Source: Ideonella paludis (lineage in GTDB: Bacteria > Pseudomonadota > Gammaproteobacteria > Burkholderiales > Burkholderiaceae_C). Taken from it: a stretch of DNA of 64,000 nt. Under the pieces are notes generated by a model. It had not been told where the DNA came from, did no database searches, and worked only from the letters and a program-made list of their open reading frames with translations. Location: the NCBI RefSeq assembly GCF_018069865.1, contig NZ_JAGQDG010000007.1, forward strand, positions 273,244-337,243, in the 5' to 3' direction. Both the position numbers and the translations under genes were made by a program. Shown one piece after another: positions 8,560 to 17,206 of this stretch; within the stretch, counting starts at the first letter, position 1; every line of letters begins with the position of its first letter.

Positions 8560-9275
8560 GGCAATTCTCCTTTGAGGAACTGGGCTGCGGCCTCGGGCAG
8601 CGTGTCATTGAAAAAGGCATCAACGGGGCGCTGCACCACAAGCTGCCCCGCTTCCAGATACGCCACCTGGGTGGCCAGGCGCTTGGCCTGCCCCAAGTTG
8701 TGCGTGCTCATCACCACGCTGACGCCGTCTTGGCCAAACTCGGCGATCAGGCTTTCGACCTCGCGCTTGGCCGACGGGTCCAAGCTGGCGGTGGGCTCGT
8801 CCAAGAACAAGATGTCGGGCTGCAAGGCCCAGGCCCGCGCCAGGGCCAGGCGCTGCTGCTGGCCGCCCGAGAGCGCGTGGGCGGGGCGCTGGGCCAACTC
8901 CCGCAGGCCCACGCGGCGCAGGGCTTCGTCGGCCCGCTGGGCGCGCTGGTCTGCGGGCACGCCGCGCAGCCACAGCCCCAGGCGCAGGTTGCGCTGCACG
9001 CTGAAGCTCAAGAAGAATGGCTTTTGGAACAGCATGGCCGAGACCGGCGGCTGCTGCGTGGCGGGCAAGGCATGCACCAGGCGCTGGCCTTGGCTCAGGG
9101 CTTGCAGGCCGTTGAGGGCGCGCAGCAAAGTGCTCTTGCCCGAGCCATTGGCGCCCAGCAGGGCCAGGCGCTCACCTTGGTGAAGCGTCAAGTTGATGTG
9201 GGAGAGTGCGCGCACCTGGCCAGCGGCATAGACCACGCTGGCGTCTTGCAGGCTGATCAAGGGCGTATTGCTCAC
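8550..9275 (-). CDS. tupC: Tungstate ABC transporter ATP-binding protein TupC
   Basis: 241 residues; ATPase that powers tungstate import. Walker A LLGANGSGKST, signature LSGGQQQRLALARAW and Walker B ILFLDEPTASLD are all intact. The start is GTG (protein SNTPLISLQDASVVYAAG), overlapping the tupB stop in the sequence GTGA; the frame stays open into tupB but that part is only its shadow. It overlaps tupA by 10 bases. Confidence 0.93.
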   Translation of the reverse strand: MSNTPLISLQDASVVYAAGQVRALSHINLTLHQGERLALLGANGSGKSTLLRALNGLQALSQGQRLVHALPATQQPPVSAMLFQKPFFLSFSVQRNLRLGLWLRGVPADQRAQRADEALRRVGLRELAQRPAHALSGGQQQRLALARAWALQPDILFLDEPTASLDPSAKREVESLIAEFGQDGVSVVMSTHNLGQAKRLATQVAYLEAGQLVVQRPVDAFFNDTLPEAAAQFLKGELPWT

Positions 9276-9982
9276 AGCGCCTCCGCCGGCAAGTGGCTGC
9301 CGCGCTGCACCAGCGCAATCAGCCCATTGACCAAGCCCACCACGCCCAGCAGCACCGCGCCCAAGGCCAAGGCCAGCGGCAGGTCGCCTTTGCTGGTTTC
9401 CAGCGCAATGGCGGTGGTCATCACCCGGGTGTTGCCCAGAATATTGCCGCCCACAATCATCACCGCGCCCACCTCGGCCACGGCGCGGCCAAAGGCGGTG
9501 AGCATCACCGTCAGCACGCCCAGGCGCTGGTGGGCCAGCATCAACAAGGCGCGCAGCAAGGGGCCGGCACCCAAGGCGGCCAGTTGATCCCCGCCCTCGG
9601 CCAGCGCGTCCATCACCAAGCGGCGCGAGAGCGCGGCAATCAAAGGCACCACCAGAATGGTCTGCGCGATGACCATGGCGGTGGGGGTGAAGAGCAAGCC
9701 CCACGATCCCAGCGGCCCAGAGCGCGACAGCATCAAATACACCAGCAGGCCCACCACCACCGAGGGCAGGGCCAGCAAGGTGTTGAGCAGCCACACCAAG
9801 CCCCCATGGCCCGGAAAGCGCGCCACCGCCAACCACGCGCCCAGGGCCAAGCCCAGCACCGCGCCCAGGGCACAAGCACTGAGGCTGACCTTGAGAGAGA
9901 GGCCGACGATGGCCAGCAGCTCGCTGTCAAAGCGAGTGATCATCTGCAGGGCGAGGGAGAGGCTGTCGGCAAGCGTGTTCAT
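9272..9982 (-). CDS. tupB: Tungstate ABC transporter permease TupB
   Basis: 236 residues with five or so hydrophobic membrane segments and the permease-ATPase coupling loop around GRAVAEVGAVMIVGGNI, typical of molybdate/tungstate/sulphate-type permeases. It forms the inner-membrane channel of TupABC. I chose the ATG of MNTLADSLSLAL; an ATG at 10039 lies inside the palindromic operator and would add an unlikely arginine-rich tail. First gene of the operon, reading away from moeA. Confidence 0.92.
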   Translation of the reverse strand: MNTLADSLSLALQMITRFDSELLAIVGLSLKVSLSACALGAVLGLALGAWLAVARFPGHGGLVWLLNTLLALPSVVVGLLVYLMLSRSGPLGSWGLLFTPTAMVIAQTILVVPLIAALSRRLVMDALAEGGDQLAALGAGPLLRALLMLAHQRLGVLTVMLTAFGRAVAEVGAVMIVGGNILGNTRVMTTAIALETSKGDLPLALALGAVLLGVVGLVNGLIALVQRGSHLPAEAL

Positions 9983-10022
9983 GAACCGGCGCGATTCTGG
10001 CGTGGCCTTTGGGCTTGAGCGA

Positions 10023-10040
10023 TATGCACGTTCGTGCATA
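10023..10040. promoter_or_regulatory. Palindromic operator between tupB and moeA (TATGCA-N6-TGCATA)
   Basis: Perfect palindrome TATGCA-CGTTCG-TGCATA, 41-58 bases upstream of the tupB ATG and about 150 upstream of moeA, so it may control both. In this copy the inner six bases are also self-complementary except the central TT. It is the twin of the site before aorA (3686-3703). Confidence 0.7.
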
Positions 10041-10187
10041 AGGGATGGCGCGGACTTGGCATGATGGTGGGCGCAGCGCTGGCCCGCGCTGGGGTGTCTC
10101 GGCTTGGATCAACGCCACAATGGCGCCCTGTTGTCTGAGTCGCGACTGCGCGATTGAGGCTTTATTGAAATTTGGAAAGCACGCTTC

Positions 10188-11468
10188 ATGCTTGGACCTT
10201 CTCCCCTGATGGCTGGTGACGAACTCCCGGTGGCTGAGGCGCGCGCGCGCATTCATGCGGCGCTGCGTCCCATCACCGACGTACAGACGCTGCCGCTGCG
10301 CCAAGCGCTGGGCCGTATCTTGGCGGCCGATGTCATCAGCCCGATCGCCGTGCCAGCCCACGACAACTCGGCCATGGACGGCTACGCCCTGCACGGCGCC
10401 GACCTGCTGGCCGATGCGCCCACTGCCTTGCGAGCCCTGGCTGGCGTGACCGTGTTTGCCGGCACCCCGCTGGCCCAGCCCGTGGGGCGTGGGCAGTGCG
10501 TTCGCATCATGACGGGGGCCGTCATGCCTGAAGGCCTGGACACGGTGGTGCCCATCGAGCTGTGCCAGGTCGCGGCCGACGCCGCCGGCGATGTGGTCAC
10601 CCTGAAGCCGGGGGTGTTGAAGCCGGGTGAGAACCGCCGCAAGCGCGGTGAAGATCTGGCCTTGGGTCAGCCCGCTTTGCGGGCAGGGCACTTGCTGCGG
10701 CCGGCAGACTTAGGGCTGCTGGCCTCGCTGGGCGTGGCCGAGTTGCAAGTCTTCAGGCGTCTCAAGGTGGCGCTGTTCTCCACCGGCAATGAGCTTCGCA
10801 CCCTGGGCCAGCCGCTGGAGGAAGGCTGCATCTATGACAGCAACCGATTCAGCCTGATGGGGGCCTTGGAGCGCCTGGGGGTGGAGGTGCTGGACCTAGG
10901 GCTGGTGGCCGACGACCCCGTGGCGCTCAATGCCACGCTCGACCAGGCCCTTGCCCACGCCGATGTGGTGCTGACCAGTGGCGGCGTGAGCATGGGCGAT
11001 GCCGACTACACCCGCGACCTGCTGGCGGCGCGCGGCGAGGTGGGTTTTTGGAAGGTGGCGATGCGGCCCGGCCGGCCCTTTGCCTTTGGCCCGCTGCACG
11101 CGGCGGCCGGGCGCACCGCGTGGCTGTTTGCACTGCCAGGCAACCCGGTGGCGGCCTTGGTGACCTTTTATGCCTTTGCCCGTGAAGCCTTGCTGGTGCT
11201 GGCGGGGGCCACGCCGCGGCCGCTGCCCGTGCTGAAGGCACGCAGTGTCGCGGCCATCCGCAAGCGGCCAGGGCGCACCGAGTACCAGCGCGGCATCGTC
11301 AGCCTGGGCGATGACGGCCGCTGGGAGGTGCGCCTGACCGGCGCCCAGGGCGCCGGCATTTTGCGCAGCATGACCGAGGCCAATGCCTTGGTGGTGCTGG
11401 GGCATGAGCAAGGCGCGGTGGCGGCCGGGGACGAGGTGGCCGTGTGGCTGTTCGACGGCTTGGTCTGA
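10188..11468 (+). CDS. moeA: Molybdopterin molybdenum(tungsten)transferase MoeA
   Basis: 426 residues. Inserts molybdate or tungstate into adenylylated molybdopterin, the last step of the pterin cofactor pathway in the cytoplasm. Signatures: AHDNSAMDGYALHG near residue 55, the MoCF-binding domain with STGNELRTLG and SGGVSMGDADYTRD, and a C-terminal domain IV. Because it is divergent from tupB, with an operator shared with the aor promoter, it could be a copy dedicated to tungsten insertion into AorB; some AOR-containing bacteria carry two MoeA paralogues. An ATG 7 codons downstream is also possible as start. Confidence 0.92.
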   Translation: MLGPSPLMAGDELPVAEARARIHAALRPITDVQTLPLRQALGRILAADVISPIAVPAHDNSAMDGYALHGADLLADAPTALRALAGVTVFAGTPLAQPVGRGQCVRIMTGAVMPEGLDTVVPIELCQVAADAAGDVVTLKPGVLKPGENRRKRGEDLALGQPALRAGHLLRPADLGLLASLGVAELQVFRRLKVALFSTGNELRTLGQPLEEGCIYDSNRFSLMGALERLGVEVLDLGLVADDPVALNATLDQALAHADVVLTSGGVSMGDADYTRDLLAARGEVGFWKVAMRPGRPFAFGPLHAAAGRTAWLFALPGNPVAALVTFYAFAREALLVLAGATPRPLPVLKARSVAAIRKRPGRTEYQRGIVSLGDDGRWEVRLTGAQGAGILRSMTEANALVVLGHEQGAVAAGDEVAVWLFDGLV

Positions 11469-11501
11469 TCAGCACTGCGCCACATCGCTCGGCCGGGTGT
11501 T

Positions 11502-11518
11502 TGTGCAAAGGTGGCACA
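11502..11518 (+). promoter_or_regulatory. Candidate enhancer-binding site for sigma-54 activator
   Basis: Inverted repeat TGTGC-N7-GCACA lies about 95 bases upstream of the -24 element of the sigma-54 promoter, the usual distance for a bacterial enhancer-binding protein such as AcoR- or ExaE/ExaD-type regulators. Position and symmetry are the only evidence. Confidence 0.4.
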
Positions 11519-11612
11519 GCCCGGCCGTAGCAGGCCGCGTTTACCCTAGCTCATCTCATGGCTTTTGGGGCCGCCGGGGCTGGAAAAGCCGCTTGGCAGC
11601 CTTTTGAAAGGT

Positions 11613-11627
11613 TGGCACGATTGTTGC
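11613..11627 (+). promoter_or_regulatory. Sigma-54 promoter of the PQQ alcohol dehydrogenase
   Basis: TGGCAC-GATTG-TTGC is a full match to the -24/-12 consensus, with GG and GC separated by exactly ten bases. Predicted transcription start near 11639, about 65 bases before the ATG at 11704. Implies control by RpoN and an enhancer-binding activator not present in the window. Confidence 0.85.
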
Positions 11628-11703
11628 CGGGAAAACTTCCCGGAACGCTGGAAAACCCACCCGGCGTGACACAGCTGCACACCTCTTCAGAAGGAGACAT
11701 TCC

Positions 11704-13443
11704 ATGCGTTTGAAATTGCTGCCCTTGCTGCTCACCGTCGGCCTGGCCTCTATGGCGGCTCAAGCCGCTGTCACCGATCAGATGATCGCGGACGATGCCA
11801 AGACCACAGGTGACGTGCTGTCCTGGGGCATGGGCACCCAAGGCCAACGTTACTCCCCGCTCAAGCAAGTCAACCCCAAGACCATCGACAAGCTGGTCCC
11901 GGCTTGGTCTTTCTCCTTCGGGGGTGAAAAGCAGCGCGGTCAAGAATCTCAGCCGGTGATCCACAACGGCAAGATGTTTGTGACGGGCTCCTACTCGCGT
12001 ATCTACGCGCTGGACGCCGCCACCGGCAAAAAGCTCTGGAAGTACGAGCATCGCCTGCCCGACGGCATCATGCCCTGCTGCGACGTGATCAACCGCGGCG
12101 CTGCGCTGTATGACAACCTGGTCATCTTCATGACCCTGGATGCCCAAATCGTGGCCCTGGACCAAAACACCGGCGACGTGGTGTGGAAGGAAAAGATCGA
12201 CAACTACGCGGACGGCTACTCGGCTTCTGCGGCACCGCTGATCGCGGGCGGCTTGCTGCTGACCGGCGTGTCGGGCGGTGAGTTCGGTGTGGTGGGCCGC
12301 GTTGAAGCGCGCAACCCCAAGACCGGCCAAATGGTCTGGTCGCGCCCCACTGTTGAAGGCCACATGGGCTACAAGTGGGACGACAAGGGCAACAAGACCG
12401 AAAACGGCATCTCCGGCACCACCAACAAGACTTGGCCGGGTGACCTCTGGAAGACCGGCGGCGCAGCCACTTGGTTGGGCGGCACCTACGACAGCAAGAC
12501 GGGCCTGGCCTACTTCGGCGCTGGCAACCCGGCACCATGGAACAGCCACCTGCGCAAGGGTGACAACCTGTTCTCCTGCTCGACCATCGCCATCGACATC
12601 AAGACTGGCCAGATCAAGTGGCACTACCAGAACACCCCCAACGACGGTTGGGACTTCGACGGTGTCAACGAGTTCATCACCTATGACCAAGACGGTCGTC
12701 GTCTGGGCGGCAAGGCTGACCGTAACGGCTTCTTCTATGTGAATGACGCCACCACCGGCCAACTGGTCAACGCCTTCCCCTTCGTCAAGAAGGTGACCTG
12801 GGCTACCGGCATCGACCTGAAGACCGGCCGTCCGAACTTCGTGCCTGAGAACCGCCCTGGCGACCCCACGGCCGGCTCTGATGGCAAGAAGGGCCAGAGC
12901 GTCTTTGCTGCCCCGTCCTTCCTGGGTGGCAAGAACCAGATGCCCATGGCCTACAGCCCGGACACCGGCCTGTTCTATGTGCCTGCCAATGAGTGGGGCA
13001 TGGAAATCTGGAATGAGCCCATCACCTACAAGAAGGGTGCGGCTTATCTGGGCGCGGGCTTCACCATCAAGACCATCAACGACGAGTACATCGGTGCCAT
13101 GCGCGCCGTGGACCCGAAGACCGGCAAGATCGTCTGGGAAGCCAAGAACAACGCGCCGCTGTGGGGTGGTGTGTTGACCACGGGCGGCAACTTGGTGTTC
13201 TGGGGCACGCCTGAAGGCTATCTGCAAGCCGCTGATGCCAAGACCGGCAAGATCGTCTGGAAGTTCCAGACGGGCTCTGGCGTGGTCGCTCCTCCGGTGA
13301 CGTGGGAGCAAAACGGCCAGCAATATGTGGCCGTGGTGTCCGGCTGGGGTGGCGCAGTGCCGCTGTGGGGTGGTGATGTGGCCAAGAAGGTCAACTACCT
13401 GGAGCAGGGCGGCTCGGTCTGGGTCTTCAAGCTCTTGAAGTAA
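11704..13443 (+). CDS. PQQ-dependent (quinoprotein) alcohol dehydrogenase, probably lanthanide type
   Basis: 579 residues, periplasmic, with a signal peptide ending at AAQA. It oxidises primary alcohols to aldehydes with pyrroloquinoline quinone. The eight-bladed propeller repeats ([52 protein letters not shown]) are plain. Visible active site: vicinal disulphide C125-C126, metal ligands E193 and N275, catalytic D317. D319 two residues later (GWDFDGVNE) is the extra Asp associated with lanthanide rather than calcium in XoxF/PedH/ExaF. No haem domain, and no cytochrome c or pqq gene nearby, so its electron acceptor is elsewhere. AGAAGGAGA Shine-Dalgarno and a sigma-54 promoter lie upstream. 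Product aldehydes could feed the Aor enzyme. Confidence 0.9.
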   Translation: MRLKLLPLLLTVGLASMAAQAAVTDQMIADDAKTTGDVLSWGMGTQGQRYSPLKQVNPKTIDKLVPAWSFSFGGEKQRGQESQPVIHNGKMFVTGSYSRIYALDAATGKKLWKYEHRLPDGIMPCCDVINRGAALYDNLVIFMTLDAQIVALDQNTGDVVWKEKIDNYADGYSASAAPLIAGGLLLTGVSGGEFGVVGRVEARNPKTGQMVWSRPTVEGHMGYKWDDKGNKTENGISGTTNKTWPGDLWKTGGAATWLGGTYDSKTGLAYFGAGNPAPWNSHLRKGDNLFSCSTIAIDIKTGQIKWHYQNTPNDGWDFDGVNEFITYDQDGRRLGGKADRNGFFYVNDATTGQLVNAFPFVKKVTWATGIDLKTGRPNFVPENRPGDPTAGSDGKKGQSVFAAPSFLGGKNQMPMAYSPDTGLFYVPANEWGMEIWNEPITYKKGAAYLGAGFTIKTINDEYIGAMRAVDPKTGKIVWEAKNNAPLWGGVLTTGGNLVFWGTPEGYLQAADAKTGKIVWKFQTGSGVVAPPVTWEQNGQQYVAVVSGWGGAVPLWGGDVAKKVNYLEQGGSVWVFKLLK

Positions 13444-13487
13444 GCCCGTTCAGGGCGGGCCTTGAGCCCGCCTTGCTGCCTCAAGAC

Positions 13488-13512
13488 AGCCCCGCCTCGG
13501 CGGGGCTTTTTG
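13488..13512 (+). terminator. Intrinsic terminator after PQQ alcohol dehydrogenase
   Basis: AGCCCCGC-CTCG-GCGGGGCT followed by TTTTT. A second GC stem (GGCGGGC / GCCCGCC) sits just before it at about 13454-13472. Confidence 0.85.
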
Positions 13513-13522
13513 TGGGTGCTCC

Positions 13523-14218
13523 TCAGCGCAACAGGCCCACCAGCGCCGACCAGACGTTTTCCATCATCTGGGCCTGTGCCTTGGCCGTGGGGTGGATGCG
13601 GTCGGCTTGGAAGAAGCTCATCGCATCGGGCCGCTCGGCAATGCCCTGCAGCAAGAAGGGCAGCAGGGCCGTCTTCTCGGCCTCGGCCACCGTCTTGAAG
13701 AGCTGGGCGAAATCGTTGGCATAACGTTGGCCGTAATTGGGTGGCATCTGCATGCCCACCAGCAGCACCTGGGCACCGGCTTGGCGGGCGAGCCGCGCCA
13801 TGGTGGCCAAGTTGTCGCGGGTGCTGTCCAGGGGCAGGCCGCGCAGCGCATCATTGCCGCCCAGCTCAATGATGACCCAGCGAGGCTGATGCTGTTTCAA
13901 CAGCGCGGGCAAGCGGCTGCGGCCGCCTGAGGTGGTGTCGCCACTGATGCTGGCGTTCACCACAGTCACGCCGGGTGCTTGTTGCGCCAAGCGCTGCGCC
14001 ATCAAGGCCACCCAGCCCTCGCCGCGCTGCAGGCCATACTCGGCTGAGAGGCTGTCGCCCACCACCAAGAGCTTGCCGCTGGCTTTGGCGTTCACGCGTC
14101 CTGCGGCCTGCAAACCGACTGGGGCCATCAGCGCAGCGCCGGGCAAACCCAGAGCCAACACGCTACAGTGGCCCTTCCACAGCGATGCCAAAAACGCTCG
14201 GCGAGCACACACACTCAT
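13523..14218 (-). CDS. tesA: Acyl-CoA thioesterase I / lysophospholipase (SGNH hydrolase)
   Basis: 231 residues; periplasmic esterase of the SGNH family. Block I GDSLSAEYG holds the nucleophilic serine, block III GGNDALRG the oxyanion Asn, and block V DRIHP the Asp-His pair. An N-terminal hydrophobic stretch (SVLALGLPGAALMAPVG) fits a signal peptide. I chose the ATG of MSVCARRAF; it shares its CATG with the divergent ABC gene (start 14217), so upstream in-frame codons belong to that gene. The tesA-ybbA divergent pair is also found in E. coli. Confidence 0.9.
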   Translation of the reverse strand: MSVCARRAFLASLWKGHCSVLALGLPGAALMAPVGLQAAGRVNAKASGKLLVVGDSLSAEYGLQRGEGWVALMAQRLAQQAPGVTVVNASISGDTTSGGRSRLPALLKQHQPRWVIIELGGNDALRGLPLDSTRDNLATMARLARQAGAQVLLVGMQMPPNYGQRYANDFAQLFKTVAEAEKTALLPFLLQGIAERPDAMSFFQADRIHPTAKAQAQMMENVWSALVGLLR

Positions 14219-14897
14219 GTCGGACCCCATTATTTCCGTTGAACACCTGACCCAGCGCGTGAGCGATGCCACTGGGACGCTCACCATTCTCCACGACATC
14301 AACACCCAGATTTTGCCCAGGGAGACTGTGGCCATTGTGGGTGCGTCGGGCTCGGGCAAAAGCACGCTGCTGTCGCTGATGGCGGGCCTGGATGTGCCCA
14401 GCGAGGGCCGCGTGGTGCTGGACGGGGTAGACCTGTTTGCCCTGGGCGAGGACGAGCGCGCCGCAGTGCGGGCGCAGAAGCTGGGCTTTGTCTTCCAGAG
14501 CTTTCAGCTCTTAGGCAACCGCACAGCGCTTGAGAACGTGATGCTGCCGCTGGAGCTGGCCGGCGAGCGCAACGCCCGCGCTTTGGCCACCGCCATGTTG
14601 CATCGGGTCGGTTTGGGCGAGCGCCTCAACCACTATCCCAAGGTGCTGTCGGGTGGCGAGCAGCAGCGGGTGGCGCTGGCGCGAGCCTTTGTGGTGCGGC
14701 CCAAAGTGCTGTTGGCGGACGAGCCCACTGGCAGCCTGGACTTCGCCACCGGCGAGACGGTCATGGCCTTGATGCTGGAGCTGAACCAGGAACTGGGCAC
14801 CACCCTGGTCTTGGTGACCCACGACCGTGCCCTGGCGGCCCGCTGCGACCGCGCCTTGCAGATTGAAGCCGGGCGCTTGGTGCAGCCGCAGGCCTGA
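14217..14897 (+). CDS. ABC transporter ATP-binding protein, YbbA/LolD-like
   Basis: 226 residues. Walker A VGASGSGKST, signature LSGGEQQRVALARAF, Walker B VLLADEPTGSLD and the H-loop THD are intact. It belongs to the MacB/LolD/YbbA class of ATPases. The E. coli partner permease YbbP is not next to it here; the gene is followed by a convergent terminator and the PPIase, so it is an orphan ATPase in this window. Its ATG shares bases with the tesA ATG on the other strand, so no separate intergenic promoter exists. Confidence 0.88.
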   Translation: MSDPIISVEHLTQRVSDATGTLTILHDINTQILPRETVAIVGASGSGKSTLLSLMAGLDVPSEGRVVLDGVDLFALGEDERAAVRAQKLGFVFQSFQLLGNRTALENVMLPLELAGERNARALATAMLHRVGLGERLNHYPKVLSGGEQQRVALARAFVVRPKVLLADEPTGSLDFATGETVMALMLELNQELGTTLVLVTHDRALAARCDRALQIEAGRLVQPQA

Positions 14898-14906
14898 GCG
14901 CCCATG

Positions 14907-14930
14907 AAAAAGGCACCCACGAGGGGTGCC
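14907..14930 (-). terminator. Intrinsic terminator after PPIase operon
   Basis: On the minus strand GGCACCC-loop-GGGTGCC is followed by TTTTT. It ends the selO-msrB-yciB-bolA-PPIase transcript and lies in the convergent gap with the ABC gene. Confidence 0.85.
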
Positions 14931-14974
14931 TGATGTGTGTGTCAGCCGTCTGAGTGACGGCCGCTGCCAGAGGT

Positions 14975-15778
14975 TTACTGGCCGCCTTGCGAGAACTTGT
15001 AGTCCGTCTTGGCGGCTTTGCGCAGCTGGTCTTGATACTCTTGCAGCTTGGCTTGGCCCATGCGCTGCTTGAGTTGAGCCTTGACTTCCTCGAAGGCCGG
15101 GAATTGGGCTTCGCGGGTGTCTTCCAGCTTGATGATGTGATAGCCGAACTGGGTCTTGACCGGGGTCTCGGTCATCTCGCCCTTCTTCAGCTTGGCCATG
15201 GCTTGGCCGAACTCGGGCACATAGGTGTCGGGCTTGGCAAAGTCCAGGTCGCCGCCGTTCTCTGCAGAGCCGGGGTCCTTGGAGTTCTTCTTGGCCAAGT
15301 CTTCAAACTTGCCACCCGCCTTGATCTCGGCGATCAGGCGCTTGGCGTCTTCTTCCTTCTCGACCAGGATGTGACGAGCACGGTACTCTTGGCCGCTGTT
15401 TTGGGCCTTGACCTTGTTGTACTCGGCCTGGGCTTCAGCGTCGGTGGGCTCGTTCTTCTTGGCGTAATCGGCGAACAACTCGCGGATCAGCACGGTCTGG
15501 CGCAGCAGCTCAAATTGAGCCTTGTACTCAGCCGAGGCCGGGATGCCCTTGCGCTCCGCTTCCTGGGCAAAGATTTCGCGCATCACGACTTCGTCTTTGG
15601 CACGCTGCTGCATCTCGGGCGTCACTTGCTGGCCGGCGCGGCTGGCTTGCTGCAGCAAGGTGTCCACGCGGCTCTTGGGAACGGCCTTGCCGTTCACGGT
15701 GGTGACGTTTTGGGCGTGTGCAGCCAGAGGCATCAACACCGCCAGTGCGGCGACCAGGGTCGTAGACTTCAAATTCAT
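14975..15778 (-). CDS. Parvulin-type peptidyl-prolyl cis-trans isomerase, exported
   Basis: 267 residues. Signal peptide MNLKSTTLVAALAVLMPLAAHA, a SurA/PrsA-like helical N-domain, then a rotamase domain (about residues 135-230) with the family motifs ARHILVEKEEDA, GGDLDFAKPDTYVPEF and TQFGYHIIKLED. It should catalyse proline isomerisation and act as chaperone for secreted or outer-membrane proteins. The ATG is supported by an AAAGG Shine-Dalgarno 8 bases upstream; ten in-frame codons further up are not. It follows bolA after 38 bases and ends the operon. Confidence 0.9.
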   Translation of the reverse strand: MNLKSTTLVAALAVLMPLAAHAQNVTTVNGKAVPKSRVDTLLQQASRAGQQVTPEMQQRAKDEVVMREIFAQEAERKGIPASAEYKAQFELLRQTVLIRELFADYAKKNEPTDAEAQAEYNKVKAQNSGQEYRARHILVEKEEDAKRLIAEIKAGGKFEDLAKKNSKDPGSAENGGDLDFAKPDTYVPEFGQAMAKLKKGEMTETPVKTQFGYHIIKLEDTREAQFPAFEEVKAQLKQRMGQAKLQEYQDQLRKAAKTDYKFSQGGQ

Positions 15779-15816
15779 TCGTGTCGCCTTTCGGGGGACT
15801 CGGGGGAAGATCAAAT

Positions 15817-16098
15817 TCAATGGCCTAGCTCGCTGGGCGCGCGGGCCTGGATGGCCAACGCATGGATGCCCTGAGGCACCAGCAAGCGCAGGGCATCATA
15901 CACGAGGCGATGTCGCTCTAAGAGGCGCTTTCCCTCGAACAAGGGGCTCACTACCACGACTGAAAAATGGCTGCCCTCACGAGCGCCAGCATGGCCTGCG
16001 TGGGCCGCGCTGTCGTCGCTGACTTCCAGCCGAACAGGTGCTAGGGCAGCGTTCAGCGCGGCCTCCACCGCGCTGGCCTGGACACGGGGCGCGCTCAT
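15817..16098 (-). CDS. bolA: BolA family protein
   Basis: 93 residues, the size and fold pattern of BolA: an N-terminal helix, the class II KH-like core, and the invariant His in LLERHRLVYDAL. BolA proteins pair with monothiol glutaredoxins to handle [2Fe-2S] clusters and respond to oxidative stress. The ATG overlaps the yciB stop (ATGA), so translation is coupled. Confidence 0.9.
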   Translation of the reverse strand: MSAPRVQASAVEAALNAALAPVRLEVSDDSAAHAGHAGAREGSHFSVVVVSPLFEGKRLLERHRLVYDALRLLVPQGIHALAIQARAPSELGH

Positions 16099-16742
16099 GG
16101 CTTGGGCGTGCCGGTGTCAGCCGACTCATCGGGCGGCAAGTGCTTGGCAATGACCAGCCCTTGCGCGATCGTGAAGGCAAAAATCAGTGCCGTGGCGCCA
16201 AAGACCTTGAAGTTGACCCAGGTGGACAGCTCAAAGGTGTAGGCCACCCACAAATTGAGCAAGCCCATCAGGCCAAAGAACAGCACCCAAGCCGAGTTGA
16301 GTTGGCGCCAGACTTTGGCGGGCAGGTCCAGCTCCGCCGAGAGCATGCTCTTGAGCAGGTTCTTGCCCAGCACCGCTTGGCTGAACCACAGCACCAGACC
16401 AAAGGCCCAATAGAGGCCACTGGGCTTCCACTTGATGAAGGTCTCATTGTGGAACCACACGGTCAGGCCCCCCAAGACCACCACCAAGCCGAGGCTGACC
16501 CACAGCATCAAGTCGACCTTGCGGCCCTTGAGCTTGAGGAAGGCGACCTGAGCCAGCGTGGCGATGATCACCACGATGGTGGCCAGCAACACCGGCGCTT
16601 CTTTCGGGCCGACCACACCGCCGGACACCAGCACGCCAAAGTGCTCGGTGGCCCATTGGCTGGCGATCTCGCTATTGTTTTCAGCCCCCTTGAAGGTGGC
16701 AAAAAAAAGAATCAGCGGCAGGAAATCAAGCAACAACTTCAT
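16095..16742 (-). CDS. yciB: Inner membrane septation protein YciB/IspA-like
   Basis: 215 residues, polytopic, starting [18 protein letters not shown], which is the family signature. About five or six membrane helices. YciB homologues interact with cell-elongation and division proteins and help keep envelope integrity. It overlaps msrB by four bases (ATGA) upstream and bolA by four bases downstream. Confidence 0.92.
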   Translation of the reverse strand: MKLLLDFLPLILFFATFKGAENNSEIASQWATEHFGVLVSGGVVGPKEAPVLLATIVVIIATLAQVAFLKLKGRKVDLMLWVSLGLVVVLGGLTVWFHNETFIKWKPSGLYWAFGLVLWFSQAVLGKNLLKSMLSAELDLPAKVWRQLNSAWVLFFGLMGLLNLWVAYTFELSTWVNFKVFGATALIFAFTIAQGLVIAKHLPPDESADTGTPKP

Positions 16743-17206
16743 GGAGAACCCGTGGGGTCGGAGTCGGGGGAGTGCGGCGCGAAGTGTATCGCCGCTGAGT
16801 TGATGCAAAAGCGCTCGCCAGTGGGCTCGGGGCCGTCCTCAAACACATGGCCCAGGTGTGAGCCGCACTGTGCGCAGCGCACTTCCACGCGCACCATGCC
16901 GTGGGATTCATCGACCACCCGCTCAATGCGACCTTCATCGATGGCCTGCCAGTAGCTGGGCCAGCCACAGCCGGCGTCAAACTTGGTGCCCGACTCAAAC
17001 AGCGCGGTGCCACAGCCCACGCAGTGATACTGCCCATCGCGCCAATGGTCCCACCAGGCGCCGGTAAACGGCCGCTCGGTGGCGGCTTGGCGTGTCACCG
17101 CATATTGCATCGGGTCCAGCTCGGCCCGCCATTGGGCCTCGTCTTTGCGCACCGGGTAGCGGGCATCGTCGTGCGAGTGGGGTTCGGGGCGGCGGCGGAA
17201 GATCAT
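16739..17206 (-). CDS. msrB: Peptide-methionine (R)-S-oxide reductase MsrB
   Basis: 155 residues; repairs oxidised methionine in proteins. Zinc-binding pairs CVGC and CAQC are present and the catalytic cysteine is in [11 protein letters not shown]. No signal peptide, so cytoplasmic. Overlaps selO upstream and yciB downstream by ATGA, fitting a redox-stress operon. Confidence 0.95.
   Translation of the reverse strand: MIFRRRPEPHSHDDARYPVRKDEAQWRAELDPMQYAVTRQAATERPFTGAWWDHWRDGQYHCVGCGTALFESGTKFDAGCGWPSYWQAIDEGRIERVVDESHGMVRVEVRCAQCGSHLGHVFEDGPEPTGERFCINSAAIHFAPHSPDSDPTGSP

Noticed and set aside
11551..13323. 590-codon frame antisense to the PQQ alcohol dehydrogenase
   Set aside because: The plus-strand gene is clearly real; the antisense protein is His/Val/Gly-rich shadow composition typical of GC-rich DNA.
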